Positions 1 through 8,720 are shown, counted from the stretch's first letter. The stretch: 64,000 nt of DNA from Caballeronia temeraria (GCF_001544795.2 NZ_FCOI02000008.1:211770-275769); one strand, 5' to 3'. The notes: generated by a model not told the origin, from the letters alone. Numbers and translations: made by a program.

Positions 1-1186
1 TGAATCCTTTGCGCCGCGCCAGCTCCATGTTGGCTTTCACGACCATCAGCAAGTTATTGAAATCGTGTGCAACGTTCGCCACCAGATTACCCAGCGCGCC
101 CATACGCTTCATCTGACGCGTCGTTTCCTCGGCCGAAAGACGCATTCCGAATTCCGCTTTCCATCGTTCCCATGCCGTTCGCTCTCGTCTGAGCCGAGTC
201 AGGCTGAACGCGACCAGCAGCCAGATGCCGACGCATGGAACGAGCGTGGCGACGGCGATAAGACCGTCATGTTTCAGCCACCTCGTCATCACGGTGGAAA
301 CGGGGATGCCGCTCGTCACATAGAGCGGGTAGTCGCCCACCTGTCGATAAACAAGCAGTTTCCGGACGCCATCGAGCGTCGAAAAAACCCTGAGGCGTCC
401 GCTTTTGCCGTTGACGTGCACGGCCTCCACCAGAGGTTGATTGTTCGTAGGCGGCCTGCGTGCTTGCGGGGCAGGAAATCGGACGAGCGTCGTGCCGTCA
501 CCCCGAAAGAGGCCGATGGTCAGGGCGCTGTCATGGATCGTCAGCCGCTGATAGAAAGACAGGAAATAGTCCCGTCGAAGCGAAATGACCAGGGCGCCGA
601 GATATCGGCCTGCGCGGTCGTAGCGTGGGAACGTAAGGTTGAAGACATCGATGACCGGGGCCGCGGTGCGTTCGGGCTGCGAAACGGCCATCTTTGCGCC
701 GCCTGCAGGTCTGTCAGCAAAACTGACGAGGTGCTCGTCTATCGATTGCAGTCCGACCGGGTAGGCACTGCTGCTAGCTAAAAGATTTCTATTGCGTCCA
801 AACAGCGTGATCGAGGCGACCGACGGCAATCGTTGCGCCGTGTCCGCCAGAAAGTCGTGGAGCGACTTCTGCCGCGCGCGGATTTCCGCGTCTCCGTCGC
901 CGCCCACCATGGTCAGCACGCGAAGCGACACCTCCTGACTGACATCGAAGACCTTCACCGCCTGCTCTTCCGCGACTCTCGAAAGGCGGTCGATGCCTTC
1001 CGACGAGTCGGAAATTCGACTTTGATAGCCGAAATAGCCATAAACAGCCAAAAAAAGCAGAGGCGTGACGATCGAGGCGATCAGGGTCGCGATGAGCATG
1101 CGGCGCGTCGTTCCGAAGTCGCGTGGCGGCACGGGCATGTCCAGCGCGGAGCCGTCCGGATGGGATGTTTCCGGATGAATGATCAT
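1..1186 (-). CDS. Sensor histidine kinase, N-terminal part (runs off the left edge)
   Basis: Minus-strand reading frame open from an ATG at 1186 to the window edge (395 residues visible), so it is truncated by the window, not broken. Visible order: a membrane segment at about residues 30-52, a long periplasmic sensor region (about 55-300, dCache-like by layout), a second membrane segment at about 307-327, then a phosphoacceptor box with His374 in the context VAHDFNNLL. That box is typical of the HWE/hybrid-type kinases that carry a receiver further on. The ATPase domain lies outside the window. It is divergent from the FAD monooxygenase. The signal and partner regulator cannot be told. The start is uncertain, since no strong ribosome site is seen; a Met at residue 17 is an alternative. 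Confidence 0.85.
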   Translation of the reverse strand, partial: MIIHPETSHPDGSALDMPVPPRDFGTTRRMLIATLIASIVTPLLFLAVYGYFGYQSRISDSSEGIDRLSRVAEEQAVKVFDVSQEVSLRVLTMVGGDGDAEIRARQKSLHDFLADTAQRLPSVASITLFGRNRNLLASSSAYPVGLQSIDEHLVSFADRPAGGAKMAVSQPERTAAPVIDVFNLTFPRYDRAGRYLGALVISLRRDYFLSFYQRLTIHDSALTIGLFRGDGTTLVRFPAPQARRPPTNNQPLVEAVHVNGKSGRLRVFSTLDGVRKLLVYRQVGDYPLYVTSGIPVSTVMTRWLKHDGLIAVATLVPCVGIWLLVAFSLTRLRRERTAWERWKAEFGMRLSAEETTRQMKRMGALGNLVANVAHDFNNLLMVVKANMELARRKGF

Positions 1187-1359
1187 GGGAATTGCGTGAC
1201 GTCTCGGGAACGGGAAGTCTATGGACATGTCCCGAAAGCGTCAAATGCGGTCCGGAGGTGCGAAGAAAAATGGGAGCGGCGAGCACGCGATATTCGAACG
1301 AGAATAGCGCCGAAAAGCGGATAGAATCGCCGGCAAGACCGGCCGCGAGGAGGTTCGCG

Positions 1360-2499
1360 ATGACTCGAAACGTTCTGATTTCCGGCGCTGGCGTCGCTGG
1401 GCTGGCCGCTGCCTTCTGGCTGGACCGTGCGGGGTTCGATGTCACGCTCGTGGAACGTTCCGACGGATTCCGGCGCGGCGGTCAGGCCATCGATATTCGC
1501 GGCGTCGCGCTAGACGTCATGCGGGCGATGGGCTTGCTCGACGATGCACGCGCGTTGCGCACGCAACTCAAAGGCATGTCGATGCTCGACGCCGATGGGA
1601 ACGAGATACATCGCACTGAGGAACGCACGTACAGCGCGGGCCGTCTCGACAGCACCGACATCGAGATCTTTCGCGACGACCTCTGCGAACTTCTGATGAA
1701 CGCATTGAGCGCGAACGTCGAGTTCGTCTACGGCGACAGCATTCGTGCGATAGACCCGCGCGAGGACAGTGTCCGCGTCGCGTTCGCAGGCGGCGCGGAC
1801 CGTTCTTTCGACCTTTTGATCGGCGCGGACGGAATCTACTCGAACGTTCGCAAGCACGTGTTCGACGCTGAAGCGGCGGTTGTTTTCCCGCTAGGTGTCG
1901 TGCTTGCCCTGTTTTCGACGCCCAATTTCATCGGGCTCGATGACTGGCAGATCGGGCACAGGGTGGAAGAGTTTGGTTACGTCATCTATCCGAGCCGGGA
2001 TAAGCGCGAGTTGCGCATCGGTGCGGGCTTTGCGGCGCCAGAACCGCCTTTGTCCCGAGCCGATGTCGAAGCTCAGAAGCGAGTTGTATCGGAGGCCTGC
2101 GCGCATCTGAAAGGCGATTTTCCCCGGTTCATCGATGCGATGAGGCGCACGGACCAGTTCTACTACAACGAACTCGCGCAGATCCACATGCCTTCGTGGT
2201 CGAAGGGCCATGTCGTGCTGCTCGGCGATGCGGCGCACTGTGCATCGCCGTTTTCGGGGCAGGGCACGAGTCTGGCGCTCGTCGGCGCGTTCGTGCTCGC
2301 GCATGAACTCGTGCGCAATGGACAGGATTTCGCGCAAGCCTTTGCCGCCTACGAGAACCGCATGCGTCCGTATGTCGACCTCAACCAGGCGCTGGTCGAT
2401 CCCGAGCGCCAGGGTCCGGTCCCGGACGAGCAACTGGACGCAGCGAAGAACGGAATCGACTTGACCGATCTGCTCACCGAACCGATCGGAGAACGGTAG
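1360..2499 (+). CDS. FAD-dependent monooxygenase (PHBH-type aromatic hydroxylase fold)
   Basis: 379-residue flavoprotein that would hydroxylate or otherwise oxidise an organic substrate using NAD(P)H and oxygen. Visible: Rossmann GAGVAG at residues 9-14 followed by the acidic end of the ADP-binding fold (LVER), GADG at 155-158, and the second FAD motif GDAAH from 289, with the downstream SPFSGQGTS loop. These are the three signatures of class A flavin monooxygenases, and the length is normal. The ATG at 1360 is chosen because a GAGGAGG-like site lies 8 bases upstream and the Rossmann fold begins right after it; the open frame extends upstream but without family similarity. Substrate unknown. 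Related family members include tetracycline- and salicylate-type hydroxylases. Confidence 0.9.
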   Translation: MTRNVLISGAGVAGLAAAFWLDRAGFDVTLVERSDGFRRGGQAIDIRGVALDVMRAMGLLDDARALRTQLKGMSMLDADGNEIHRTEERTYSAGRLDSTDIEIFRDDLCELLMNALSANVEFVYGDSIRAIDPREDSVRVAFAGGADRSFDLLIGADGIYSNVRKHVFDAEAAVVFPLGVVLALFSTPNFIGLDDWQIGHRVEEFGYVIYPSRDKRELRIGAGFAAPEPPLSRADVEAQKRVVSEACAHLKGDFPRFIDAMRRTDQFYYNELAQIHMPSWSKGHVVLLGDAAHCASPFSGQGTSLALVGAFVLAHELVRNGQDFAQAFAAYENRMRPYVDLNQALVDPERQGPVPDEQLDAAKNGIDLTDLLTEPIGER

Positions 2500-2529
2500 A
2501 AGCTGCGACCAGAACGCGCGGCGTCATCT

Positions 2530-2877
2530 TCAACTGCCGTCGTGCGTCTCGCCACGGTCGCCAAAACGCGCGAGCCTTTTGCGCAAGGCGTCGATCTGGT
2601 CGAGCAAATCCAGCGCCAGTGCGACGCCCGGCGCATTCAATTCCAGATCGGTCTTCAGCCGTTGCGCGGTGATGGCGCGACCTAGGCACGTGCCACTGAA
2701 CCGCCACTCCTCCACGCCCGCGCCCTGCGGCTCGAACGCGCCTTCCTCGACCCATCGGGCGAAATCATCGCGCGATGCGCCCGTGATGCGGCACAACTCG
2801 ACCAGCGTGAACTCGATGCGTTCCTCGACGATCTCGCCGTGCAGATGAGAGGGATCGTTTCCGTTCATGATGGTCAC
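2530..2877 (-). CDS. cbpM: Chaperone modulator CbpM (MerR-like)
   Basis: 115-residue protein of the CbpM family, the small MerR-like inhibitor that binds the J-domain of CbpA and blocks its co-chaperone and DNA-binding activity. The sequence shows a short N-terminal HTH-like region (LVELCRITGASRDDFARWVEEG, split here only by position, about residues 26-47) and a C-terminal helix rich in Leu/Asp with DLLDQIDALRKRL. The gene begins inside the stop of cbpA (ATGA overlap at 2874-2877), so translation of the pair is coupled. A second Met three codons in is an equally possible start. Confidence 0.9.
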   Translation of the reverse strand: MTIMNGNDPSHLHGEIVEERIEFTLVELCRITGASRDDFARWVEEGAFEPQGAGVEEWRFSGTCLGRAITAQRLKTDLELNAPGVALALDLLDQIDALRKRLARFGDRGETHDGS

Positions 2878-3797
2878 CTGTAAAAATGCGCGCGCGGATC
2901 GAAATCGAGCGCCTTGCGCATCTCGGCGTAGGCGGTCCGTTTAGCGTCGGTATCGGCGGGAGGCAGGACGATGCCCAGCATCACGTAGAAATCGCCGGGA
3001 GGATTGCCGGGAATGCCTCGCCCTTTGAGTCTGAGACGCCGGCCCGCCGACGACCCTGCGGGAACCGTCACGGTGACGTCTCCCGAAGGCGTGGGCACGA
3101 CGACTTCGGCACCGAGCGCGGCTTCCCACGGAGCCAGAGGAAGGTCGGTCGTCACGTCGCGGCCATCGATGCGGTAGCGCTTGGGCGCGTCGACTTCGAT
3201 CTCCAGGAACAGATCGCCCCGCGGCGCGTTGCCCACGCCCGGGCCGCCCTGACCGGCGAGCCGCAGCCGCTGACCGTCGAGGATGCCTGTCGGTATGGCG
3301 ACATCGAGGGTGCGCGTCTGATACGTGATGTCTCCGTGATCGTCGATCGTCGGCATTTGCAGGGATAGCGTCCGCTGCGCGCCGTTGTAGATGTCTTCCA
3401 GGCTGACGGTCACCCGCGCGTGAAGGTCTTCGCCGGGCCACTCGGGTGCGTAGGAGCGTGCCGGCCGGCGTGCGTGCTTGCCGAACAGGTCGCTGAAAAA
3501 GTCTTCGGCGTCCTGTGTGTCTCCGGCGCTGCCAAAACCGTCGCTGGCCTGCGCACGAGGGCGGATTTCCTCGCCGTCCCGGAGGTCGGTGCCGAGCGCA
3601 TCGAACGCCGCGCGCTTCTCGGGATCCTTGAGAACCTGATAGGCCTCGCCGATTTCCTTGAAACGCACTTCGGCGTTCGTGTCTTTATTGAGGTCCGGAT
3701 GAAACTTGCGCGCGAGCTTGCGATAAGCGGTCTTGATCTCCGCTTCGGTAGCGCTTCGCGGAACGCCCATGGCGGCGTAGTAATCCCTGTATTTCAT
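2874..3797 (-). CDS. cbpA: Curved-DNA-binding co-chaperone CbpA (DnaJ family)
   Basis: 307-residue DnaJ homologue without the zinc-finger domain. The N-terminal J-domain (about 5-70) has the HPD tripeptide (KFHPDLN) needed to stimulate DnaK ATPase. A Gly/Asp-rich linker and then two beta-sandwich substrate-binding domains follow (about 125-290, with LAGQGGPG and LKGRGIPG turns typical of the class). Known CbpA proteins act as DnaK co-chaperones and bind curved DNA in starved cells. It is followed directly by its modulator cbpM with a 4-base overlap. Length and order match the common proteobacterial cbpAM operon. Confidence 0.95.
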   Translation of the reverse strand: MKYRDYYAAMGVPRSATEAEIKTAYRKLARKFHPDLNKDTNAEVRFKEIGEAYQVLKDPEKRAAFDALGTDLRDGEEIRPRAQASDGFGSAGDTQDAEDFFSDLFGKHARRPARSYAPEWPGEDLHARVTVSLEDIYNGAQRTLSLQMPTIDDHGDITYQTRTLDVAIPTGILDGQRLRLAGQGGPGVGNAPRGDLFLEIEVDAPKRYRIDGRDVTTDLPLAPWEAALGAEVVVPTPSGDVTVTVPAGSSAGRRLRLKGRGIPGNPPGDFYVMLGIVLPPADTDAKRTAYAEMRKALDFDPRAHFYR

Positions 3798-4014
3798 CGT
3801 TTCCCTTATCGTCCAATGAATCGATTTCGGGTAGATGGCCTATCGGCTAGGCGTGACGATCGATGAACAACTATACAAGGAAGCGGCGCGACGTGTTTCG
3901 GACTAAGGTCCGCGCTTGACCATCGAGCGCGCGAGTTTTCGTGCCTGATCCTCGACGATCGCTGAGAACATTCCGGAGTTGCAGAGGCTCCTCGCAAGCG
4001 CCGAGGTCGTCCGC

Positions 4015-4344
4015 ATGATTCATGCACGCGTGTCGAGCTCGGCGCTTGCGTGCCGCATGGTGCAGTCGGCGGGAAGACGCGCGATCGACGGCACATCCTT
4101 CGGCCTGGCGACTTCCTACGACGAGCAACGCGGCGGCACGAACGCGGCGGCGAATTTCTTCGATGGCGTCACGCCGCTTCACATCACATCGAGCGGGGAC
4201 AAAGACGCGCGTCTTCAGGCCAACGGCTACGTCAACGTGATGGGCGTCAAGCTGGGCGGCAGATGGATTGGCCGTCGCGTGAGCTCGGATGCCGCCGACG
4301 GGACATCTTGCCACTTGCCGAGCACATGGAGCAGCATCGCGTGA
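4015..4344 (+). CDS. Small hypothetical protein, possibly a gene remnant
   Basis: A 109-residue frame from an ATG at 4015 with strong G/C bias in third codon positions and a low-complexity-free central stretch (GTSFGLATSYDEQ, VNVMGVKLGGRW). I do not recognise a family. The frame continues upstream to a TTG at 3979, and the opposite strand also carries an Arg-rich open frame that looks like a shadow. There is no clear ribosome site, so this may be a decayed or partial gene. The rest of 3798-4381 holds nothing else I can support. Confidence 0.3.
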   Translation: MIHARVSSSALACRMVQSAGRRAIDGTSFGLATSYDEQRGGTNAAANFFDGVTPLHITSSGDKDARLQANGYVNVMGVKLGGRWIGRRVSSDAADGTSCHLPSTWSSIA

Positions 4345-4381
4345 CGCCGCGCGCGAACATCTCTCTGCCGATGCTCAGACG

Positions 4382-4424
4382 GGTGTCAAGGCATCGGACG
4401 TTCGATGTCCGATTCCTTGACACC
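4382..4424. repeat. 43-bp near-perfect inverted repeat
   Basis: Arms of 18 bases (left arm begins GGTGTCAAGG, right arm ends CCTTGACACC) pair at 17 of 18 positions across a 7-base centre (GTTCGAT). It lies about 50 bases upstream of the sigma54-type promoter. It could be an activator site, a terminator-like hairpin for the upstream frame, or a small repeat element. No U-tract follows on either strand. Confidence 0.8.
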
Positions 4425-4441
4425 TCAACACGAATAATCAC

Positions 4442-4469
4442 CTCAACTGTTGAGAACGCGGGCGTTCTC
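4442..4469. promoter_or_regulatory. Two adjoining palindromes upstream of the sigma54 promoter
   Basis: CTCAACTGTTGAG (4442-4454) is a perfect 6-base inverted repeat about one central base, and GAGAACGCGGGCGTTCTC (4452-4469) is a perfect 8-base inverted repeat with a 2-base centre. They overlap by three bases and end three bases before the -24 element. Their position so close to the promoter suits a repressor or local modulator better than a distant enhancer-binding protein; the role is inferred. Confidence 0.6.
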
Positions 4470-4472
4470 AGA

Positions 4473-4489
4473 TTGGCATAGCCCTTGCA
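4473..4489 (+). promoter_or_regulatory. Candidate sigma54 (-24/-12) promoter
   Basis: TTGGCATAGCCCTTGCA carries the invariant GG and GC doublets with exactly 12 bases from one to the other, and matches the sigma54 consensus at the TGGCA and TTGCA blocks. It is 30 bases upstream of the first start codon of the following operon and in the right orientation. Transcription would require an ATP-dependent enhancer-binding protein, none of which is encoded nearby. Confidence 0.75.
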
Positions 4490-4519
4490 GAACACTCCAC
4501 TACGCGAAAGGAGTGAATC

Positions 4520-5101
4520 ATGCAATGGACTACGTCAGCAAGCCAGCGAAGCGCCGTTCGCCTCCTTGGCGCAACGAGCCTCGCCGCTGCTCTGGTGCTG
4601 AGCGCAAGTTGCGCGGCGCAAACGGACGCTATCGCACCATCGGCCCCGCCGCCTGTCTCCGCAGACGCGCCTCCGCCTCCGCCGCCTCCAATACTTCCAT
4701 CGGCAACGGCTGTCGCTCCGCCTCCTCCGGTTCCCTGCGCGCGGCCGATCGCCGGCGCCGTCTCGATCGCCACGATGCAAGCGACGGTATCGCGCTTTCT
4801 GACGAATCCGGATGGGGATGTCGACGGCTTTCTCACCATCGATGGACGACTCGTGCGCTTTCCGCCGCACATGGGCACGCAACTGACTGCGACCGTTCGC
4901 CAAGGCGACAACGTGCAACTGAGCGGCTGGCACGGCGCTTCAAGCGACATCGTTCGGTTCGCCGGGCAACCTCACTCAGATCTACGACCGCGCGCCGCCC
5001 GCACCTTGATCGAGCGCGATCCGAACCAGGCATGGCTGACGATGAAGATCGGAAAGCATTCAAGAACGAGCACTTTAACTATGGAGCATTCGTCATGTTG
5101 A
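4520..5101 (+). CDS. Exported proline-rich protein of unknown function
   Basis: 193 residues. Residues 1-33 form a signal peptide (positive start, hydrophobic core ALVLSAS, CAAQ cleavage region). A Pro/Ala-rich linker with a run of seven prolines covers about 38-73. A folded part (about 80-140) contains FLTNPDGDVDGFLTIDGRLV and FPPHMG, as seen in small exported Burkholderia proteins that usually carry two such units. Only one unit is present, and the C-terminus (about 145-193) is basic and unlike the family, so the gene may be 3'-altered. A good ribosome site (AAAGGAG) precedes the ATG. The stop overlaps the next gene's start by 7 bases. First gene behind the sigma54-type promoter. Confidence 0.65.
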   Translation: MQWTTSASQRSAVRLLGATSLAAALVLSASCAAQTDAIAPSAPPPVSADAPPPPPPPILPSATAVAPPPPVPCARPIAGAVSIATMQATVSRFLTNPDGDVDGFLTIDGRLVRFPPHMGTQLTATVRQGDNVQLSGWHGASSDIVRFAGQPHSDLRPRAARTLIERDPNQAWLTMKIGKHSRTSTLTMEHSSC

Positions 5102-6210
5102 GTTGGGTGCACTTCGGGGACCTTCATGCCTCGAACGACGACCGCTATGAAAGTCTGAACCATCTGAGATCGATGATCCATTCGGTCAATGTGCACTTGG
5201 CCGACCGTATCGATTTTGCGTTCCTGCCGGGAGACAACGCGAACAACGGCACGCCTGAGCAGTTCGAGCGCATCGCAGCGGAAGTATCCGGACTCCGCGT
5301 GCCGCTCTACGCGATTCCTGGCGATCACGACTTCGAGCCGGGACATCTGGAAGCCTTCAACGCCTTTGCGAACATGAAACTGCCGATGTCGCGCGTCGTG
5401 AATGGTCACCGATGCATCTTTCTGGACGTGGTCTCGGCGGGTCGTGGTGGTCCGGATTTCCGGCTCTCGAGGCTCGATGGCGTATGGCTAAGCAAGGAAC
5501 TCTACGCGTCAGCGCAAGATCAGGAGCCGCCAGTCGTATTCATGCATGCGTATCCGGGCGATGTGTTTGACGGGTCGTCGCTCGCTTATGCGTTTGCGCG
5601 CGCCAACGTCGCCGTGGTCGATACGGGTCACACCCACTACAACGAACTGCTCAATGATGGCTGGGTGGTCTACGCGGCGACGCGTTCCACGGGGCAGATC
5701 GAAGAAGACAGCGGTCGTCCGGGCTTCTCGGTGGCGGCTGTCGATGGCGGCGTCGTAAGCTGGAAATTCCATCCTTACGATGCGAAGTGGCCATTTGTCA
5801 TGATCACGCGGCCGGCTGACCGGCGGCTGCATCGCAGTCGCTCCACACCCGGTTCCGCGAGCGATAGCGTGGTTCGCGTGCTCGTTTCCGATGACGACGT
5901 GGTGTCCGTCATCGGCGAGTTGGACGGCATGCCCATTGAATTCGCGCCCAGCGTCGATGACGTGGGTATATGGGAAGCGCCTCTGCCTGCTGTGACCGCG
6001 AGTTATCGCAGGACATTGATTGCCACGGCTCATACATCGGATGGGCGAATCGGCGTGGACTCCATCGAGCTCGCGCCTGTCGGCAGCGCCGCAAGCCACC
6101 TCAAAGATCAGTCCGCGCTCGGAACCGATGCACACGCAGTCGATCCCTGGCCTGAACACGGCATCCTCGGTTCACAACTGGGGCCCAACAAGAACGGACG
6201 TCATTGGTGA
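5095..6210 (+). CDS. Calcineurin-like metallophosphoesterase
   Basis: 371-residue hydrolase of the binuclear metallophosphoesterase superfamily. All five metal/active-site blocks are visible in order: GDLH (8-11), PGDNAN (about 44-49), PGDHDF (about 74-79), a single His in FMHAYPG, and the terminal GHTH. A C-terminal beta-rich region of about 110 residues (FMITRPADRR onward) resembles the add-on domain of purple-acid-like or cyclic-nucleotide phosphodiesterases. No signal peptide, so it is probably cytoplasmic. The open frame extends upstream to 4450, but the ATG at 5095 is chosen because the conserved domain starts at once and it overlaps the previous stop, which implies translational coupling. 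Substrate unknown. Confidence 0.88.
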   Translation: MLSWVHFGDLHASNDDRYESLNHLRSMIHSVNVHLADRIDFAFLPGDNANNGTPEQFERIAAEVSGLRVPLYAIPGDHDFEPGHLEAFNAFANMKLPMSRVVNGHRCIFLDVVSAGRGGPDFRLSRLDGVWLSKELYASAQDQEPPVVFMHAYPGDVFDGSSLAYAFARANVAVVDTGHTHYNELLNDGWVVYAATRSTGQIEEDSGRPGFSVAAVDGGVVSWKFHPYDAKWPFVMITRPADRRLHRSRSTPGSASDSVVRVLVSDDDVVSVIGELDGMPIEFAPSVDDVGIWEAPLPAVTASYRRTLIATAHTSDGRIGVDSIELAPVGSAASHLKDQSALGTDAHAVDPWPEHGILGSQLGPNKNGRHW

Positions 6211-6213
6211 TCC

Positions 6214-7446
6214 ATGAATCCCCTATACGCGCTAGAAGGGCTGAACTTCTTCATGGCCGACGTGCAGGCAGGCATCGGGCCTTTTCTCGGTGTTTTCCTG
6301 CAGGCGCACGGTTGGCATGCGGAGGCGATCGGGACCGTCATGACGCTGGGTGGCATCGCCGGCATGCTGGCCACGTCGCCGGCCGGCGCATTGGTGGATG
6401 CTACCCATCACAAGCGCGGCGTCATCGTGATCGCAGGCGTGATGACGACGCTTGCATCGCTCGTGCTGTGGGTCTCGCACAGCTACTGGATGGTCGCCGC
6501 TTCTCAGATCTTCACCGCGGTAACAGGCGCGGCCCTGGGCCCCGCCGTCGCCGGCGTGACATTGGGAATCGTGCGCGAAAAAGGATTCGATAAGCAGTTC
6601 GGGCGCAACCAGGTGGCCAATCACGCGGGCAACGTCGCAGGTGCCGCGCTTTCCGGTTGGCTCGGGTGGCGATACGGCTTCGGCGCGGTGTTCGTGCTTG
6701 CCGGCGTGTTCGGCGTGATGACGGTGATCTCGACACTGCTCATCCGGCGCGATTCGATCGATCACGACAGCGCGCGCGGCCTGAGCGGTTCATCGCCCAC
6801 CGAGCACGAGCAGGCGAGCGGCTTTCGGGTGCTGCTGACGTGCCGGCCCATCTTGCTCCTCGCTGCCTCACTGGCGATGTTCCACTTGGGCAACGCCGCG
6901 ATGCTGCCGCTCTACGGACTGGCGGTCGTAGCGGCGCATCAAGGCGATCCCAGTGCGTTCACCGCGCAAACCATCGTGGTTGCGCAACTCGTGATGGTCG
7001 TCGCAGCGGTCTTTGCGAACCGTCTCATCCAGCGAATCGGCTACTGGGGCGTGATCCTGATCACGTTTCTGGCGCTGCCGGCGCGCGGGCTCGTGGCGGG
7101 AATGTTCATCACGGCATGGGGCGTGTGGCCCGTGCAGGCCCTCGACGGAATCGGAGCGGGCTTGCAAAGCGTGGCGGTGCCTGCATTGGTCGTGCGATTG
7201 CTTCAGGGAACCGGCCGGGTGAACGTGGGGCAGGGCGTGGTGATGACCGTGCAGGGCATAGGTGCCGCCCTTAGCCCGGCATTGGGCGGCGTGCTGGCCC
7301 AGCATTTCGGTTATGCAACGGCGTTTTTCGTGCTCGGGGCCGTCTCGACCGGCTCGCTCGCACTTTGGCTTCTCTTCGGCGCATCGCTTAAAAAGGCGTG
7401 CGGCTTTGAACGCGACGTCACCCAAGATTCCACATTGGCAACATGA
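6214..7446 (+). CDS. MFS transporter
   Basis: 410-residue major facilitator with about 12 hydrophobic segments and a central hydrophilic loop (about 175-200, rich in Ser, Asp and His). The loop after TM2 reads GALVDATHHKRG, an MFS_1-type motif A variant. It starts 3 bases after the phosphoesterase stop and overlaps the next gene by ATGA, so it is part of the same transcript. Family membership is clear; the cargo is not. The neighbouring phosphoesterase suggests it may move a phosphorylated or dephosphorylated small molecule (inference). Confidence 0.9.
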   Translation: MNPLYALEGLNFFMADVQAGIGPFLGVFLQAHGWHAEAIGTVMTLGGIAGMLATSPAGALVDATHHKRGVIVIAGVMTTLASLVLWVSHSYWMVAASQIFTAVTGAALGPAVAGVTLGIVREKGFDKQFGRNQVANHAGNVAGAALSGWLGWRYGFGAVFVLAGVFGVMTVISTLLIRRDSIDHDSARGLSGSSPTEHEQASGFRVLLTCRPILLLAASLAMFHLGNAAMLPLYGLAVVAAHQGDPSAFTAQTIVVAQLVMVVAAVFANRLIQRIGYWGVILITFLALPARGLVAGMFITAWGVWPVQALDGIGAGLQSVAVPALVVRLLQGTGRVNVGQGVVMTVQGIGAALSPALGGVLAQHFGYATAFFVLGAVSTGSLALWLLFGASLKKACGFERDVTQDSTLAT

Positions 7447-8696
7447 ATCCGATCTTCCTCTCCTGGAGCATTGCGCTCGCCGCAACTGCCGGTGTCATTC
7501 TGCGTCCGTTTCGATGGCCGGAGGCGATTTGGGCCGTTGCTGGCGCTTTGGCGCTCGTCGCGCTCGGCCTTCTTCCCATGAGCCTGGCGTGGCAGGCGGT
7601 CGGCAAGGGCACAGACGTCTATCTGTTCCTCATCGGGATGATGCTACTTTCGGAGCTGGGCCGGCGCGAGGGACTGTTCGACTGGATTGCGGTGCTCGCG
7701 GTCAATTACGCGAAAGGCTCGCCGCGCAAGCTCTTTCTGCTCGTGTATCTGGTGGGTGTCGTGGTGACGACGTTCCTGTCTAACGATGCCGCAGCGGTAG
7801 TGCTCACCCCGGCGGTGTTCGCTGCCGCGAAGAAAGCCGGGACGAAGCCGCTTCCCTTGCTCTACGTCTGCGCATTCATCGCGAATGCGGCGAGCTTTGT
7901 GCTGCCGATTTCGAATCCCGCCAACTTGGTTCTATATGCGAATCACACGCCGGCACTCGGGCTGTGGGTGGCGCGCTTTGCCTTGCCTTCGGTGCTGTCG
8001 ATTGTCGCGACGTATTTCATGCTGCGCTGGACTCAGCGCGCCGAGCTGAGCGGCACTTGCAAGCGCGATCTGGCGATCGAAAAGCTCAGCACGAACGGCA
8101 AGGTGACGCTCGCAGGAATCGGGGTGACCGCGACCGCTCTTCTTATCGTTTCGGCTTTCGACATGCAGCTCGGTTTGCCGACAGCCGTTCTGGGCATCCT
8201 TACCGCGTTGGTCGTGCTGATCAAGGAGCGTCAGTCGCCCGTCGAACTCGTCAAAGAGGTCTCGTGGAGCGCCTTGCCGCTCGTGGCGGGTCTGTTCGTG
8301 CTGGTCGAGATGCTCGACCATACCGGCGTCATCAAGCAGCTTTCACAACTGCTCGCACTGGCCACTCAACAGAATCAGTCGATGACCGCAGCAATCTCCG
8401 GCTTGATCATCGCGCTGGGAAGCAATGCGATCAACAACCTTCCAGCCGGCCTGATTGCGAGCGCGACCGCGATACAAGCACACAGCCCCGAGCGCGTGAT
8501 CGATGCGTTATTGATCGGCGTGGATCTGGGACCGAATCTTTCGATCACGGGCTCGCTGGCCACCATTCTCTGGCTCTCATCCATTCGTCGGGAAGGCGAG
8601 GACGTGAGCTTCATGCAGTTCTTCAAGATCGGCGTCGTTGTCATGGTGCCTGCGCTTGTTCTGGCATTAGGCACACGTCTTTTGATTGGGCATTGA
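7443..8696 (+). CDS. ArsB/NhaD-type (ion transporter superfamily) permease
   Basis: 417-residue integral membrane protein with about 11 hydrophobic segments and the family's repeated helical-hairpin motifs: TTFLSNDAAAVVLTPAVF near residues 102-119, PISNPANLVLY near 157-167, and in the second half GSNAINNLPAGL and GVDLGPNLSITGSLATILW. These match ArsB arsenite/antimonite pumps and related anion or Na+/H+ carriers. No arsR, arsC or arsH occurs in the window, so arsenite export is only one possibility. Overlaps the upstream MFS gene by 4 bases. Confidence 0.85.
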   Translation: MNPIFLSWSIALAATAGVILRPFRWPEAIWAVAGALALVALGLLPMSLAWQAVGKGTDVYLFLIGMMLLSELGRREGLFDWIAVLAVNYAKGSPRKLFLLVYLVGVVVTTFLSNDAAAVVLTPAVFAAAKKAGTKPLPLLYVCAFIANAASFVLPISNPANLVLYANHTPALGLWVARFALPSVLSIVATYFMLRWTQRAELSGTCKRDLAIEKLSTNGKVTLAGIGVTATALLIVSAFDMQLGLPTAVLGILTALVVLIKERQSPVELVKEVSWSALPLVAGLFVLVEMLDHTGVIKQLSQLLALATQQNQSMTAAISGLIIALGSNAINNLPAGLIASATAIQAHSPERVIDALLIGVDLGPNLSITGSLATILWLSSIRREGEDVSFMQFFKIGVVVMVPALVLALGTRLLIGH

Positions 8697-8720
8697 GCGA
8701 AACGAACGGAGACAATAACG

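Noticed and set aside
1192..1359. Upstream extension of the FAD monooxygenase reading frame
   Set aside because: No family similarity and a strong ribosome site before the ATG at 1360; the stretch is promoter DNA.
3871..4314. Arg-rich minus-strand open frame
   Set aside because: Amino-acid make-up is that of a GC-rich shadow; the plus-strand frame has better codon bias.
7443..8696. Arsenic-resistance operon
   Set aside because: Only the ArsB-like permease is present; no arsR, arsC, arsH or arsA is in the window, and the fold also serves other ions.
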